Positions 1 to 8,978 of a stretch of DNA of 64,000 nt are shown here, in pieces; position 1 is the first letter of the stretch, and the number at the start of each line of letters is the position of its first letter. The DNA comes from Arthrobacter sp. P2b (GTDB lineage: Bacteria; Actinomycetota; Actinomycetes; Actinomycetales; Micrococcaceae). Where the stretch lies: the NCBI RefSeq assembly GCF_900168295.1, contig NZ_FVZL01000004.1:186001-250000 (forward strand), written 5' to 3'. The position numbers were made by a program, and so were the translations under genes. The notes beneath the pieces were generated by a model. The model did no database searches. It saw nothing but the letters and a program-made list of their open reading frames with translations, and was not told where the DNA came from.

Positions 1-15
1 GTCCGCGCCGGCGCA

Positions 16-406
16 TCAGCTGAGGGCCAGGACCAGGTAAAGCACGGCCAGGACAAGCGCGACGGGCGTCCGTCATGACCAGGCGCTCCGGCTTGCTACT
101 GGAGATGGCGTTCATGACGACGCCGAGCGCGAAGTACCCGGTCAGCACCCAGATGATGACGGCTGCGGCGGACTCGCCGCCCAAGGGCGGTACCGTACCG
201 GCCCTGCCCAGCGCCGCATACCCGAAAAGCGCATAGAGGACGATGGAAACGGCGCTGCCGATCCGCAATCTGGCCGGCAGCACGTCATGTTGCCCTCCCC
301 AGGCGAGCCTGCCAAGCGGGGCACCGGCAATAAGGGCGGCCTGGAAGACAGCCAAGCCGGCCAAAACCACGCAGGCAGCAATCGCTGCCAGCTGGACCCA
401 CGCCAT
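16..406 (-). pseudogene. small four-helix membrane protein, frameshifted near its 3' end
   Basis: Reading from the ATG at 406, the protein has three clear hydrophobic helices (about residues 3-25, 47-68 and 80-101) and then loses the frame near 65-74. In that frame it continues as an Arg/Pro-rich tail that runs off the window edge. Dropping one base (an extra G in the CGG at about 70-72) restores a fourth hydrophobic helix of Val/Leu/Ala and a TGA at 16-18, giving about 129 residues. The start lies 19 nt after the stop of the upstream HAD gene on the same strand, so the two are probably co-transcribed. I do not recognise the family beyond a small integral membrane protein. The frameshift may be real or a base-calling error. 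Confidence 0.6.
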
Positions 407-424
407 GCGGACCCTGGTCCCGCG

Positions 425-1285
425 CTACAGCAGACTGCGGAGCACGTGGGCGGCGCCGTCGTCGAACACTGAGTGGGTAACTTCGTCCGCGGCGGCGATC
501 ACTTCCTCCGGAGCCTGGCCCATGGCCACTCCCCGCCCCGCCCATCCGAGCATCTCGATGTCGTTGCGGCCGTCGCCGATGGCCACCGTCCGGTCGGGGT
601 CGATGCCCAGCTGGAGGCGGAGGTTTTCCAGCGCACTGGCCTTGGTGACGCCGGCTGCAGCGATGTCCAGCCACGCGGTCCAGCCCACCGAGTACGTGAC
701 GCCGGCGAGGCCCACATGCTCAATCGCCTCGTTGAACTCCTCGGGGGTGTTTTCGGTGCTGAACACCACCACGCGGACGGCCGTGGCCTCAAGCATGGTG
801 TGGAAGTCGACGCCCACGGCCTCGACCCCGAAGCTCGGGTCCTGGAAGCGCTCGGTGGAGAGGAAGTTGCCATCCTCATCCTCCAGCGCGTACTTTGCGG
901 CGGGCAGCCTCTCTCGAAGGGCCCGGAGCGCGGGGGCAGGATCAAAGGTGGCCTTGTGGAGGACCTCGTAGCCGTTGTCCAATTCGGGGTGCAGCCGCAG
1001 TGTCACGCCGCCGTTGCAGCACACCGCGTACCCGCGCTCAATCCCGATGTTCTCGATGACGGGAAGCGTGGCGTTGAGCGACCGGCCGGTGGCGATCATG
1101 ACCTCATGCCCGGCGGCCACCACAGCCTGTGCGGCTTCCCGCACGCCCGGTGACATGTGGCCGTCGTGGTCTACGAGCGTGCCGTCGACGTCCAGGGCGA
1201 CCATCAGCTTCAGGCCATTGTTGTCGTTTTCGTTCTCTCGCCGGTCATCGTTGCCGGCGACTGAGGTTTCAGTCAGCGTTGTCAT
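425..1285 (-). CDS. Cof-type HAD-superfamily phosphatase
   Basis: A 286-residue HAD hydrolase of the Cof/type IIB group, which dephosphorylate small phosphorylated metabolites; the substrate cannot be told from sequence. Motif I (DVDGT, nucleophile Asp32 and acid/base Asp34) follows an unusually long polar N-terminal extension of about 28 residues. The late motif GDGRNDIEML, which binds Mg2+, is present near residue 240. An internal ATG just before motif I would give a shorter protein, so the start is uncertain; no good ribosome-binding site precedes either. A perfect inverted repeat, TTCACATAGTGAA, overlaps the annotated start codon and may be an operator. A second Cof-type phosphatase lies at 60744-61562. 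Confidence 0.85.
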   Translation of the reverse strand: MTTLTETSVAGNDDRRENENDNNGLKLMVALDVDGTLVDHDGHMSPGVREAAQAVVAAGHEVMIATGRSLNATLPVIENIGIERGYAVCCNGGVTLRLHPELDNGYEVLHKATFDPAPALRALRERLPAAKYALEDEDGNFLSTERFQDPSFGVEAVGVDFHTMLEATAVRVVVFSTENTPEEFNEAIEHVGLAGVTYSVGWTAWLDIAAAGVTKASALENLRLQLGIDPDRTVAIGDGRNDIEMLGWAGRGVAMGQAPEEVIAAADEVTHSVFDDGAAHVLRSLL

Positions 1286-1297
1286 TCACATAGTGAA
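1285..1297. promoter_or_regulatory. inverted repeat over the HAD gene start
   Basis: TTCAC-ATA-GTGAA is a perfect 13-bp palindrome that touches the start codon of the HAD gene. Related half-sites (GTTCAC and GTTCAA on the minus strand) lie about 40 bp further upstream near 1338-1355. This could be a repressor site; no regulator gene is adjacent. Confidence 0.25.
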
Positions 1298-1414
1298 CCA
1301 GACGTCCCTGAAGGACGCTAGGACGCGCGCCACAGAGTTATTGAACCGAAAGTGAACATCCCGTGCCGGCGGTTCCGTTTTCCCGGCCCACGCTGAGCGC
1401 GCCGCGCGTCTGGT

Positions 1415-1471
1415 CCTAAGCTTGTTCGCGAAACCGAGCATTCACGGTCCGGATCCGCGGACTAGCTTCTG
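1415..1471. repeat. 57-bp palindromic element, copy 1
   Basis: An imperfect palindrome whose 39-bp core (1424-1462) starts GTTCGCGAA and ends in a near-complementary arm, flanked by AAGCTT-like ends. The second copy at 2578-2634 is in the same orientation, with about 46 of 57 positions identical (34 of 39 in the core). The two copies bracket the AbiEi-like gene. This copy also holds the TAG stop codon of that gene (1462-1464). Confidence 0.7.
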
Positions 1472-2474
1472 ACATGTGGGCGCAAGCCAACCGCCAGAAG
1501 CTTGCGCCTCAGCCGTTCCGGGTTTTCCACATCCGCCCAACCCCACCGCACGAAGCCGAGGCCGAGCCCCCGGATCCGGTCCTCACGAAGCTTTTCACGG
1601 TACACAGCCTCCTCCGCCGACGTGTCACCACGGACGGCCGCCTCAAGGTACTTCGCCTTCCCATCGAATTCACCCACAACGCGCTGTTGCGGCCACCAGC
1701 AGTCCACCCTGCCGATAAAGCCGTCCCGGTCATGGAAACGTGCTGGAGCACAGGTTGATCAAACCCCAGGAGCTCAAAGGCGGCACGGCTGTAGGACTCC
1801 CCGACTGATTCCGCCAAGGGACTGGCCAGGGCAGCCACCCGAGCCGCCCTGCGCTGTGCGGAGGCATGGGGGTGGGCTGAAATGCCGTCCACGATCTCGC
1901 TTACTGCCAACAAGTCGGAGCCGGCGGATAGCATGCCTTGCCGGTGCAGTCGTGCAGCCAGTCCGTCTGCTACGACCAAAGCCTCGCTGAGTTTCCCGGT
2001 GACCATGAGGTCGAGGATCGTCTGGACGGGGCTGGTGCACCGGAACTCACCATGGGCCTCGGGTTTTATGCCGGGCTTCAGGCAGTATCGCAAGGGATAC
2101 GAGCGTTTTGCCCGGACCTGCCGCGCTGCGTCGTCCTCGCCCAGAACCATGAGGGGAGACCGCCTTACTCCGCTCCGGCCGGATAGCGTGGTTGCCAGCT
2201 CCACGCATGGAGGTGTCCTCAACGTGGGCAATCCGATGGCCACGGCTGCGGTTTCCCCGCACAAAACAGCGTCCTTGACCGACCTGGCCACTGCCGCCGT
2301 CGACCAGGCAAAACGCTCAGACGGCCGGGCACGTAGCCAGTCCACGGTGCGGACGTAGAAACCGCGGCGAATCCGGACCAGCCTTCCCGCCCGGAATTCG
2401 CGGTGAATAGCGTCGGTGGACCCGTGGGTCCTCACGATGGCGGCGGAATCGATGAGCCCGGGCAGAATCTCCAT
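1462..2474 (-). pseudogene. AbiEi-like winged-helix protein with C-terminal nuclease-fold domain, frameshifted
   Basis: The N-terminal part (residues 1-65) looks like the winged-helix domain of AbiEi-type antitoxins, with HREFRAGRLVRIRRGFYV. The C-terminal part resembles the DUF559/Vsr-type restriction-endonuclease fold, with an Asp in GRVDCWW followed by GEFDGK, a PD-(D/E)xK-like arrangement. The two parts are in different frames: the first reads through about 1740 and then becomes Arg/Ser-rich, while the expected continuation is intact in the next frame to the TAG at 1462. One missing base at about 1734-1741 explains this; the repaired product is about 337 residues. No AbiEii toxin or other partner is adjacent. 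Such solitary fusions are common in actinobacteria and their function is unproven. The gene sits between two 57-bp repeats. Confidence 0.65.
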
Positions 2475-2577
2475 GCCACAAGGCTGGCTGGAAGGGACTG
2501 CGGAGTCAGCATGGGCCGGCGCCTATGTGGACAAAGCGTGGCGCGGGAGGGCTGCCCGGACCCCTCCCCCGTCCGGT

Positions 2578-2634
2578 CCCAAGCCAGTTCGCGAATCCGA
2601 GCCTTCAAGGTCCGGATTCGCGAACAAGCTTAGG
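2578..2634. repeat. 57-bp palindromic element, copy 2
   Basis: This copy has perfect 13-bp arms, GTTCGCGAATCCG and its complement, around a 13-nt loop (core 2587-2625), and ends AAGCTTAGG. It lies 19 bp beyond the serS stop codon, so transcribed RNA could act as a terminator-like hairpin, although there is no U-tract. It is a direct repeat of 1415-1471. Confidence 0.7.
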
Positions 2635-2652
2635 AGAGCCGGCCAGGGAAAA

Positions 2653-3933
2653 CTACAGGACCGGGAGGACCTCGAGGCCGCCCAGGTACTTCTGCAGGGC
2701 CTTGGGCACGTTCACGGAGCCGTCGGCGTTCTGGTGGTGCTCAAGGAGCGCCACGATCCAGCGGGTGGTGGCAAGGGTGCCGTTCAGGGTGGCCACGGCG
2801 CGGGTGCCCTTGGCCACGCCCTCCGAGTTCACCGCACGCTCACGGATGTTCAGCCGGCGGGCCTGGAACGTGGTGCAGTTCGAGGTGGACGTCAGCTCGC
2901 GGTAGGCGCCCTGGGTGGGAACCCATGCCTCGCAGTCGTACTTCCGGGCGGCGGAGGTGCCGAGGTCGCCGGCGGCGGTGTCGATCACGCGGTACGGCAG
3001 CTCGCACTTGGCCAGCATTTCCTCTTCCCAGGCCAGCAGGCGCTGGTGCTCGGCGGCGGCCTCTTCAACGGTGGTGTAGATGAACATCTCCACCTTGTTG
3101 AACTGGTGCACACGGATGATGCCGCGGGTGTCCTTGCCGTGCGAGCCGGCTTCACGCCGGTAGCAGGAGCTCTGGCCGGCGTACCGGATGGGACCCTTGG
3201 AGAAGTCGAGGATTTCGTCGGCGTGGTACCCGGCAAGTGCCACCTCGGAGGTGCCCACCAGGTAAAGGTCGTCTTCGGCGAGACGGTAGATTTCGGCGTC
3301 GTGCTTTACATCGAAGCCGGTACCCTGCATGGTTTCCGGACGCACCAGGGTGGGGGTGATCATCGGGATAAAGCCGGCCTCGATGGCCTGGTCCATCGCC
3401 ATCTGCAGCAGGGCCATCTCCAGCCGGGCCCCCACGCCGCGGAGGAAGTAGAAGCGGGCGCCGGACACCTTGGCGCCGCGCTCCATGTCGATGGCGCCGA
3501 TCAGCTCGCCGATTTCCAGGTGGTCCTTCGGCTCAAAGTCGGGGAACTCACGCGGAGTGCCCACGGTCTTGACCACTACATAGTCGTCCTCGCCGCCCTC
3601 GGGAACACCGTCCTCGATGAGGTTCGGGATGGTGCGCAGCAGCTCTTCCTGCTTGGTCTGCGCTGCGTCGGCTTCGGCGGACGCCGCCTTGACCGAGTTG
3701 GCCAGCTCCTTGACCTCGGCGAGCAGTGCCTGCTTCTCCTCGCCCTTGGCCTGCGCCACCTTTTTGCCGAAAGCGTTCTGCTCGGCCCGGAGGTTTTCGA
3801 AGCGGATCAGCGCTGCCCGGCGGGCGGAATCCGCGGAAATGATCGCGTCCACCACTGATTCGTCCGCGCCGCGGGCGCGCTGGCTGGCACGGAACTTGTC
3901 CGGGTTTTCGCTGAGGTCTTTTACGTCGATCAC
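2653..3933 (-). CDS. serS: seryl-tRNA synthetase
   Basis: Class II aminoacyl-tRNA synthetase that charges tRNA-Ser in the cytoplasm. The N-terminal helical-hairpin (coiled-coil) arm spans about residues 30-100, rich in Ala/Glu/Lys. The catalytic core carries the TSE serine-binding segment, motif 2 ([15 protein letters not shown]) and motif 3 ([15 protein letters not shown]). The reading frame stays open far upstream, but homology begins at VIDVKDL, so I place the start at the GTG at 3933; 426 residues is normal for actinobacterial SerRS. It is a single gene, divergent from the lipid kinase gene at 4024. Confidence 0.96.
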   Translation of the reverse strand: MIDVKDLSENPDKFRASQRARGADESVVDAIISADSARRAALIRFENLRAEQNAFGKKVAQAKGEEKQALLAEVKELANSVKAASAEADAAQTKQEELLRTIPNLIEDGVPEGGEDDYVVVKTVGTPREFPDFEPKDHLEIGELIGAIDMERGAKVSGARFYFLRGVGARLEMALLQMAMDQAIEAGFIPMITPTLVRPETMQGTGFDVKHDAEIYRLAEDDLYLVGTSEVALAGYHADEILDFSKGPIRYAGQSSCYRREAGSHGKDTRGIIRVHQFNKVEMFIYTTVEEAAAEHQRLLAWEEEMLAKCELPYRVIDTAAGDLGTSAARKYDCEAWVPTQGAYRELTSTSNCTTFQARRLNIRERAVNSEGVAKGTRAVATLNGTLATTRWIVALLEHHQNADGSVNVPKALQKYLGGLEVLPVL

Positions 3934-4023
3934 CCCATAAGGGTATCCAATACCTCGCACGACGACGGGCGGGCCCCGGGCGTGCCGGATCGGCATCCGC
4001 CGCCGGGCTACTGTTGAAGCACC

Positions 4024-5079
4024 ATGAGCGACCTGATTCTCTACCTGCTGATTGCGGTGGCGCTTGCCTTCGCCATCTCCAGCTGGTGGGGCGTGCGCAA
4101 GCTCAAGGCCCTGCATATCCGCAGCGCGGTGGGCGGGGACGCGCACGAGTCGGGACTCAGCCAGCAGCGCGTCGCCGTGATCCTGAACCCCATCAAGACG
4201 CGCTCCGGTGAGGCGAGGGCAGACATCCAGCGGGCCTGCGTCACGGCGGGCTGGGATGAGCCCGTCTTTTTTGAAACCACTGCCGAGGACCCCGGCTTCG
4301 GCCAGGTGCAGGCCGCGCTGGCGCACAAGCCCGACGTCGTCCTGGTGGGCGGCGGCGACGGTACCGTGCGGGTGGTGGCCGAGTCCCTTGCCCACACGGG
4401 CGTGGCCATGGGCCTGATTCCGTTGGGGACCGGCAACCTGCTGGCGCGGAACGTGGACCTGGACGTCAACGACCTGCACGCCAACGTCCAGACGGCGCTC
4501 TTCGGCCGGCAGCGTTTTATTGATACCGCCCGGATGGCGATCGAGAACTCCCGTACCGGGCACTCCTCCGAGCATGTTTTCCTGGTCATCGCCGGCATCG
4601 GCATGGACGCCGAGGTGCTGGCAGATACAAACGCCGGCCTGAAAAAAGCCGTGGGCTGGCTCGCCTACACCGAGGCCGGAATGCGGCACCTTCCCGGCCG
4701 GCGGAAGAAGATCTCCATCTCGCTGGACGGCAGCCCCGAACAGGCCCGGAACATCCGCAGCGTCCTTTTCGCCAACTGCGGCCTGGTGCCCGGCGGCATC
4801 GACTTCATCCCGCAGGCCATGATCGACGACGGCATGCTGGACGTGGTGGTGATGAGCCCGCGCAGCGCCCTGGGCTGGCTGCTGATGTACGTCAAGATCC
4901 TGTTCAAGCACAGCGGCAAGCTGCCCATCATGACTGTGTACCGGTCCGGCAGGATCGTCATCAAATGCCCTGAACCGATGCCCACACAGCTCGATGGCGA
5001 CACGTCAGGCGAGGCCACCCGGCTGACAGTCCAAGTGGATCCCCGGTCGCTGCTGGTTCGGGTGAGAAGTCAGGTTTAG
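4024..5079 (+). CDS. diacylglycerol kinase-family lipid kinase
   Basis: A 351-residue member of the DAGK catalytic family (YegS/BmrU/DgkB type), which phosphorylate a lipid or sphingoid hydroxyl using ATP. An N-terminal transmembrane helix (about residues 4-24) anchors it. The domain then starts at [10 protein letters not shown] (50-59), with the nucleotide-binding GGGDGT at 109-114 and PLGTGN at 133-138. The C-terminal half has the usual beta-sandwich ending in DGMLDVVV and the QLDGD motif. Substrate is not determined; a phosphatidate or phosphatidylinositol-lipid pathway is plausible in actinobacteria. It appears to be monocistronic. Confidence 0.9.
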   Translation: MSDLILYLLIAVALAFAISSWWGVRKLKALHIRSAVGGDAHESGLSQQRVAVILNPIKTRSGEARADIQRACVTAGWDEPVFFETTAEDPGFGQVQAALAHKPDVVLVGGGDGTVRVVAESLAHTGVAMGLIPLGTGNLLARNVDLDVNDLHANVQTALFGRQRFIDTARMAIENSRTGHSSEHVFLVIAGIGMDAEVLADTNAGLKKAVGWLAYTEAGMRHLPGRRKKISISLDGSPEQARNIRSVLFANCGLVPGGIDFIPQAMIDDGMLDVVVMSPRSALGWLLMYVKILFKHSGKLPIMTVYRSGRIVIKCPEPMPTQLDGDTSGEATRLTVQVDPRSLLVRVRSQV

Positions 5080-5129
5080 GACGGGCTGGCGTTGTTCGAT
5101 AAGGGGCGGCTGGCAGAGCACGGAGCCTG

Positions 5130-5336
5130 TCAGGCGTGGGCTTCCTTCGCAGCCTGGGCTGCGGCCTTGGCGGCAGCGCGGGCTTCGGACTGCTCACGGA
5201 TCATTGCCTGTTCCTCTTCGAAGCGCAGGCGGTCAGCACGGTCTGCGTCGTCGCCGTCCCAGTCCTGGTTGTCGGCAGTGGGCCGGGGGTTGACGATCAT
5301 CCCCTGGCCATCGTTGTCTGTGCTGCTGGTAGTCAT
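5130..5336 (-). CDS. small charged conserved protein
   Basis: A 68-residue hydrophilic protein. The N-terminal half is Asp/Asn-rich and probably disordered. The C-terminal half (about 34-68) is an Ala/Glu/Lys/Arg-rich segment that would form one long amphipathic helix. There is no signal peptide or membrane segment. Function is unknown. Its promoter region carries one of four copies in this window of an AGTAAG-N4-CTTACT-like palindrome (5378-5393), shared with other small, stress-type genes. Confidence 0.65.
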   Translation of the reverse strand: MTTSSTDNDGQGMIVNPRPTADNQDWDGDDADRADRLRFEEEQAMIREQSEARAAAKAAAQAAKEAHA

Positions 5337-5377
5337 GACCCGCTCCCTTCGTTAGGGGCCATCCCCCATGTGGATCA

Positions 5378-5393
5378 AGTAAGCATACGCACT
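5378..5393. promoter_or_regulatory. AGTAAG-N4-CTTACT-like palindrome
   Basis: AGTAAGCATACGCACT lies 42 bp upstream of the small gene at 5130-5336. The left half-site is exact and the right half is degenerate. Better copies are at 10291, 52593 and 58948. Confidence 0.4.
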
Positions 5394-5430
5394 TGTCCAC
5401 AGCCCCGGAAGTACCCGCGACGGCATTTAC

Positions 5431-6411
5431 CTACGCTGTGGGCGAAGCGGCGGAAACGTTTTCTGCCGGTGAAGACCCGGGCTGCAGGATGGATGCCACC
5501 CAGGACTTTGCCGCCGCAAAGGCCTCATCGGACGTGTAGGCTTCCACCGCTGTTTCCTGCATGTCCGCCCGGGGATATGAGCCCAGGAAGCGGGTATTGG
5601 GGCTGATCCGGTGAAGGCCGGCTAATGCATCCGCCACGCGCGCATCGCCCGCATGGCCGTCGGCGTCGATGCTGAAAAAGTAGTGGCCGAGGTACTGTCC
5701 GGTGGGGCGTGATTCGATGCGGCTCAGGTTCACGCCGCGGCTGGCGAACTGGTCGAGGATTTCCATGAGGGCGCCCGGCCGGTCCTCCGGGAGTGGAACC
5801 ACCACGGTGGTCTTGTCCGCGCCTGTCCGTTCCGGCAGCCTGCCCGGGCGGCTTACCAGGATGAAGCGCGTCACCGCGCCTGGGTTGTCGCCGATGTTCT
5901 CCGCGATAACGGAGAGACCGGGCTGCTCCCGGGCCACGAGCGGCGCGCAGATGGCGGCGTCGTAGTGGCAGTCTTCATCCAGCAGGCCCATGGCCGACGC
6001 GGCGGTGGAGGATCCTGGAACGTATTCCGCAACGGGAATATTTCTGTCCATCCACAGCCGGCATTGTGCCCAGGCATGCCCGTGGGTGGACACCCTCCGC
6101 ACGTCTGCCAACTCCACACCGGGCCGGGCCGCCAGGACGAAGCTGATGGGAACCAGGACCTCCCGGATGATCCGCAGTTCCTGCCCGTTGGCGATCGCGT
6201 CGAGAGTGGCGGTGACGCCGCCCTCCACGGAGTTCTCGATGGGGACCATTGCCGCGTCAGCCGCACCGTCCCGGACCAGGTCCAGGGCCGCGTTGACGTT
6301 CGACGCCGGGATGCGGGTGGCCTGGGCAGCGTCCGGCACCTGCATCAGGGCGGCTTCGGTAAAGGTTCCCTCGGGGCCCAGGAAGGCGTAGGTGACGGCG
6401 GAGCCGGGCAT
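5431..6411 (-). CDS. pheA: prephenate dehydratase
   Basis: Converts prephenate to phenylpyruvate in phenylalanine synthesis. The first domain (from about residue 7) is the periplasmic-binding-like PDT fold, with the catalytic TRF triplet at 181-183 in NPGAVTRF. The C-terminal ACT domain (about 200-290) carries the ESRP motif at 233-236, which mediates phenylalanine feedback. There is no chorismate mutase domain, as usual in actinobacteria. The open frame extends 38 codons further upstream over the rhodanese gene. I choose the ATG at 6411 because the family starts at YAFLGPEGTF and this codon overlaps the upstream stop by one base (TGATG), which implies translational coupling. Product 326 residues. 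Confidence 0.95.
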   Translation of the reverse strand: MPGSAVTYAFLGPEGTFTEAALMQVPDAAQATRIPASNVNAALDLVRDGAADAAMVPIENSVEGGVTATLDAIANGQELRIIREVLVPISFVLAARPGVELADVRRVSTHGHAWAQCRLWMDRNIPVAEYVPGSSTAASAMGLLDEDCHYDAAICAPLVAREQPGLSVIAENIGDNPGAVTRFILVSRPGRLPERTGADKTTVVVPLPEDRPGALMEILDQFASRGVNLSRIESRPTGQYLGHYFFSIDADGHAGDARVADALAGLHRISPNTRFLGSYPRADMQETAVEAYTSDEAFAAAKSWVASILQPGSSPAENVSAASPTA

Positions 6412-6737
6412 CAGAGGACGATCGGCTTGAGACCGTTGTCCGAGACCAGCGGCTTGCCCAGCTCCAGCCACTGGTCCATGCCGCCGGCCACGTTGATCGC
6501 GGTATATCCCTGGCCGTTGAGCCACTGCGCGACGCGGAAGGAGCGGCCCCCGGTGCGGCAGATGATGTAGAGGTCCTCGTCCGGATCAAGTTCGTCCAGG
6601 CGCGCCGGGACCTGGTCCATCGGAATGTGGACGGCATCTTCGGCGTGCCCGGCCACCCATTCGTAGTCCTCCCGCACGTCCACAATTACGGCGTGGGAAG
6701 GGATGTCCTGGACGGGAACGGTATCGAAATCACTCAT
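6411..6737 (-). CDS. single-domain rhodanese-like protein
   Basis: A 108-residue rhodanese domain with the active-site loop CRTGGRS (Cys60-Ser66) and the substrate-pocket DVRE at 20-23. Such proteins carry a persulfide on the loop Cys and transfer sulfur; the acceptor is unknown. There is no signal peptide, so it is cytoplasmic. It is the first gene of a two-gene unit with pheA, sharing one base, although no metabolic link between the two is obvious. Confidence 0.9.
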   Translation of the reverse strand: MSDFDTVPVQDIPSHAVIVDVREDYEWVAGHAEDAVHIPMDQVPARLDELDPDEDLYIICRTGGRSFRVAQWLNGQGYTAINVAGGMDQWLELGKPLVSDNGLKPIVL

Positions 6738-6847
6738 GGGAAGTCCTGTCGTGGCGGATCGGATGCACCGTTAAGCCTAGTGCTTCCACCGCGGGCGGGT
6801 CCGGCAGCCAGGCAAGTTAGGCTTCTAGGAAACCCTGAGGAGGACGC

Positions 6848-7579
6848 GTGCCCGCAGAGCAGCCCACCATCCTGGCCACCTCGGGCGGCCTCAAGCCAGG
6901 CGCCCGGACGCGGCTGGAGTTTGACCTGCTCCTGCATCACGCCGTGGAACTATCCGGCGTCAGCGGGCGCGCCCCAAGAGTGACCCACCTCGGCACAGCC
7001 GGCGGCGACCAGCGCGCGTTCAACGCGGAGCTGGATGAGGCAGCGCGCCTCGCTGGGATCCAGTTCAGCCACCTGAACCTGTTCACCATGCCCAACCACC
7101 CGGACCCGGCAGCGCATCTCCTGGAGCAGGACGTGGTCTGGGTCAGCGGCGGTTCGGTGGTGAACCTCCTGGCGGTGTGGCGCGCCCACGGGCTGGATAG
7201 CATCCTGCGCACCGCTTGGCAGGAGGGAGTGGTCCTGGCTGGAGTGTCCGCAGGCTCCATCTGCTGGTTCCAGGGCGGCACCACTGATTCTTTCGGTCCG
7301 GAACTGCGCGCCGTGGGCAATGGCCTGGCGCTGCTGCCGTACTCCAACGGCGTGCACTACGATTCGGAAGCGCGCCGGCGGCCCCTGGTCCACCGGCTCG
7401 TTGCGGACGGAACCCTTGGGGAAACGCATTGCACGGACGACGGCGTGGGGCTGGTTTACCGCGGCACGTCACTTGTGGAGGCTGTGTCCGAGGTCCGGGG
7501 CAAGGGCGCGTACAGGGTCACCCGCGGAGAAGGCGGGGACGTGCTCGAGGAGATGGTGGAGCCGCGGTACCTTGGCTGA
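6848..7579 (+). CDS. peptidase E-like serine peptidase (family S51)
   Basis: A 243-residue relative of dipeptidase E and cyanophycinase. The nucleophile elbow GVSAGSICW places the catalytic Ser at residue 134, and WVSGGSVVNLL (98-108) is the other conserved strand-turn. PepE cleaves Asp-Xaa dipeptides; whether this protein keeps that specificity is unknown. It starts 7 bp after a GGAGG sequence and overlaps the amidase gene by 8 nt at its end, so the two enzymes are co-translated and may act on related amide or peptide substrates. Confidence 0.85.
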   Translation: MPAEQPTILATSGGLKPGARTRLEFDLLLHHAVELSGVSGRAPRVTHLGTAGGDQRAFNAELDEAARLAGIQFSHLNLFTMPNHPDPAAHLLEQDVVWVSGGSVVNLLAVWRAHGLDSILRTAWQEGVVLAGVSAGSICWFQGGTTDSFGPELRAVGNGLALLPYSNGVHYDSEARRRPLVHRLVADGTLGETHCTDDGVGLVYRGTSLVEAVSEVRGKGAYRVTRGEGGDVLEEMVEPRYLG

Positions 7580-8978
7580 GCTTCACGAGCTGTCGGCCGT
7601 CGCGCTGAGGGACGCCCTGCATTCAGGGGAAGTCTCTGCAAAGGACGCCACCGCCCACTTCCTGGCAAGGGTGGAGCAGCATAATCCGCTGCTGGGCGCA
7701 TTCGTCACCGTCACAGCGGAACACGCCCTGCGGCAGGCTCTGGCGGCAGATGCCCGGCGTTCCCAGACACCCGCCAGCGCACTGCCCGTCCTGCACGGCA
7801 TGCCGCTGGCCTTCAAGGACCTCACGGATGTGGCCGGGGTGGTGACCACCCACGGCAGCGCTGCCCTGGACCACAAGCCGGCGCCCGCGGACGCCCCGCT
7901 GGTGGCGCACCTGAAGGAGGCTGGTGCGATCTCCCTGGGAAAGACCCAGGTTCCCGAATTCGGCCTGACGGCCTACAGCGAAAACCGCATCGCACCGCCG
8001 TCGCGCAATCCCCATGCTTTGAGCAGGAGCTCCGGCGGCTCCTCGGGCGGGAGTGCGGCAGCGGTGGCGGCCAACCTGCTTCCCTTCGCCCCGGGCACCG
8101 ACGGCGGCGGTTCAGTCCGGATTCCGGCGGCCGCCTGCGGACTGGTCGGGTTGAAGCCGGGCCGGGGCCTGGTGCCTGCCGGGGAAAGCCAGGGCGACCC
8201 CGCCAGGCTGGTGGTGGCGGGCCCGCTGGCCCGGAGCGCCGCCGACGCCGCGCTCATGATGGATGCCCTGGTCCCGGGCGCCGCGTTTTTGGATGCGCTG
8301 GCGCAGGAGCCCCCGCGGCTGCGGATCGGCGTTACGCTGGACAGCCCGTGGTCCGGAACGTTCCCGTTCACCGCGGAGCCGGAAGCGCTGGAGGCGCTTG
8401 AGGCCGGGGAGAAGCTGCTGGAGCACGCAGGGCACAGCGTCACCGAGGCAAGCATCCGCTACGACAACCGGTACCCGGACGCCTTCACCACGGCCTGGAC
8501 CGCCGGCGTGGGCGCCGCCAGGATCAGCCCCCAGCGGGAAGCGCTGCTGGCCCCGCTGACCCGCACCTTCCGCCGGCGCGCCCAGCAGCGCAGCCCGGCC
8601 AAACTGGCGGAAGCGCTCGCGTTCCTGCGGCAGTTCCAGCAGGACACCGTGACGCAATATGCACAGTGGGACCTGCTCCTGATGCCTGCACTGGCACAGA
8701 CCCCACGCCCGGTGGGCTGGTTCACCGGGACGGCACACGGCGATGAACGCTGGCCTGCAACGCAGTGGCCGGGGGATGCCGACGGCGACTACCGGAAACA
8801 GTGCGAATACGCGCCGTGGTCATCCATGGTCAACGTCTGCGGCCTTCCCGCGATCACCGTTCCGGTGCACTGGACGGGCAATGCGGCGGGCAGCGGGCTC
8901 CCCATGGGGATCCAGCTGGTGGGACCGATGGGCTCGGAGGCCCTCCTGCTGCGGGTGGCCCACCAGCTGGGATTCTAG
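7572..8978 (+). CDS. amidase-signature family hydrolase
   Basis: A 468-residue amidase of the GatA/AS family. The catalytic Lys is Lys82 in PLAFKDL, the Gly/Ser-rich signature GGSSGGS is at 155-161, and the nucleophile Ser181 is in DGGGSVRIPA, so the Ser-cis-Ser-Lys triad looks complete. The frame is open well upstream into the peptidase gene. I place the start at the TTG at 7572, ten bases after a GGAG and overlapping the upstream stop by 8 nt. There is no GatB/GatC nearby, so this is a free amidase and not the tRNA amidotransferase. Substrate unknown. Confidence 0.88.
   Translation: MAELHELSAVALRDALHSGEVSAKDATAHFLARVEQHNPLLGAFVTVTAEHALRQALAADARRSQTPASALPVLHGMPLAFKDLTDVAGVVTTHGSAALDHKPAPADAPLVAHLKEAGAISLGKTQVPEFGLTAYSENRIAPPSRNPHALSRSSGGSSGGSAAAVAANLLPFAPGTDGGGSVRIPAAACGLVGLKPGRGLVPAGESQGDPARLVVAGPLARSAADAALMMDALVPGAAFLDALAQEPPRLRIGVTLDSPWSGTFPFTAEPEALEALEAGEKLLEHAGHSVTEASIRYDNRYPDAFTTAWTAGVGAARISPQREALLAPLTRTFRRRAQQRSPAKLAEALAFLRQFQQDTVTQYAQWDLLLMPALAQTPRPVGWFTGTAHGDERWPATQWPGDADGDYRKQCEYAPWSSMVNVCGLPAITVPVHWTGNAAGSGLPMGIQLVGPMGSEALLLRVAHQLGF

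Noticed and set aside
2416..3858. Open frame of 480 codons on the plus strand
   Set aside because: It lies entirely opposite serS, is rich in Gly/Val/His from GC-biased antisense reading, and matches no family. Similar long antisense frames at 13602-15041, 22270-23292, 30422-31657 and 54046-55851 were discarded for the same reason.
3934..4911. N-terminal extension of the serS open frame by 326 codons
   Set aside because: It is antisense to the lipid kinase gene and has no SerRS homology; the normal N-terminus begins at 3933.
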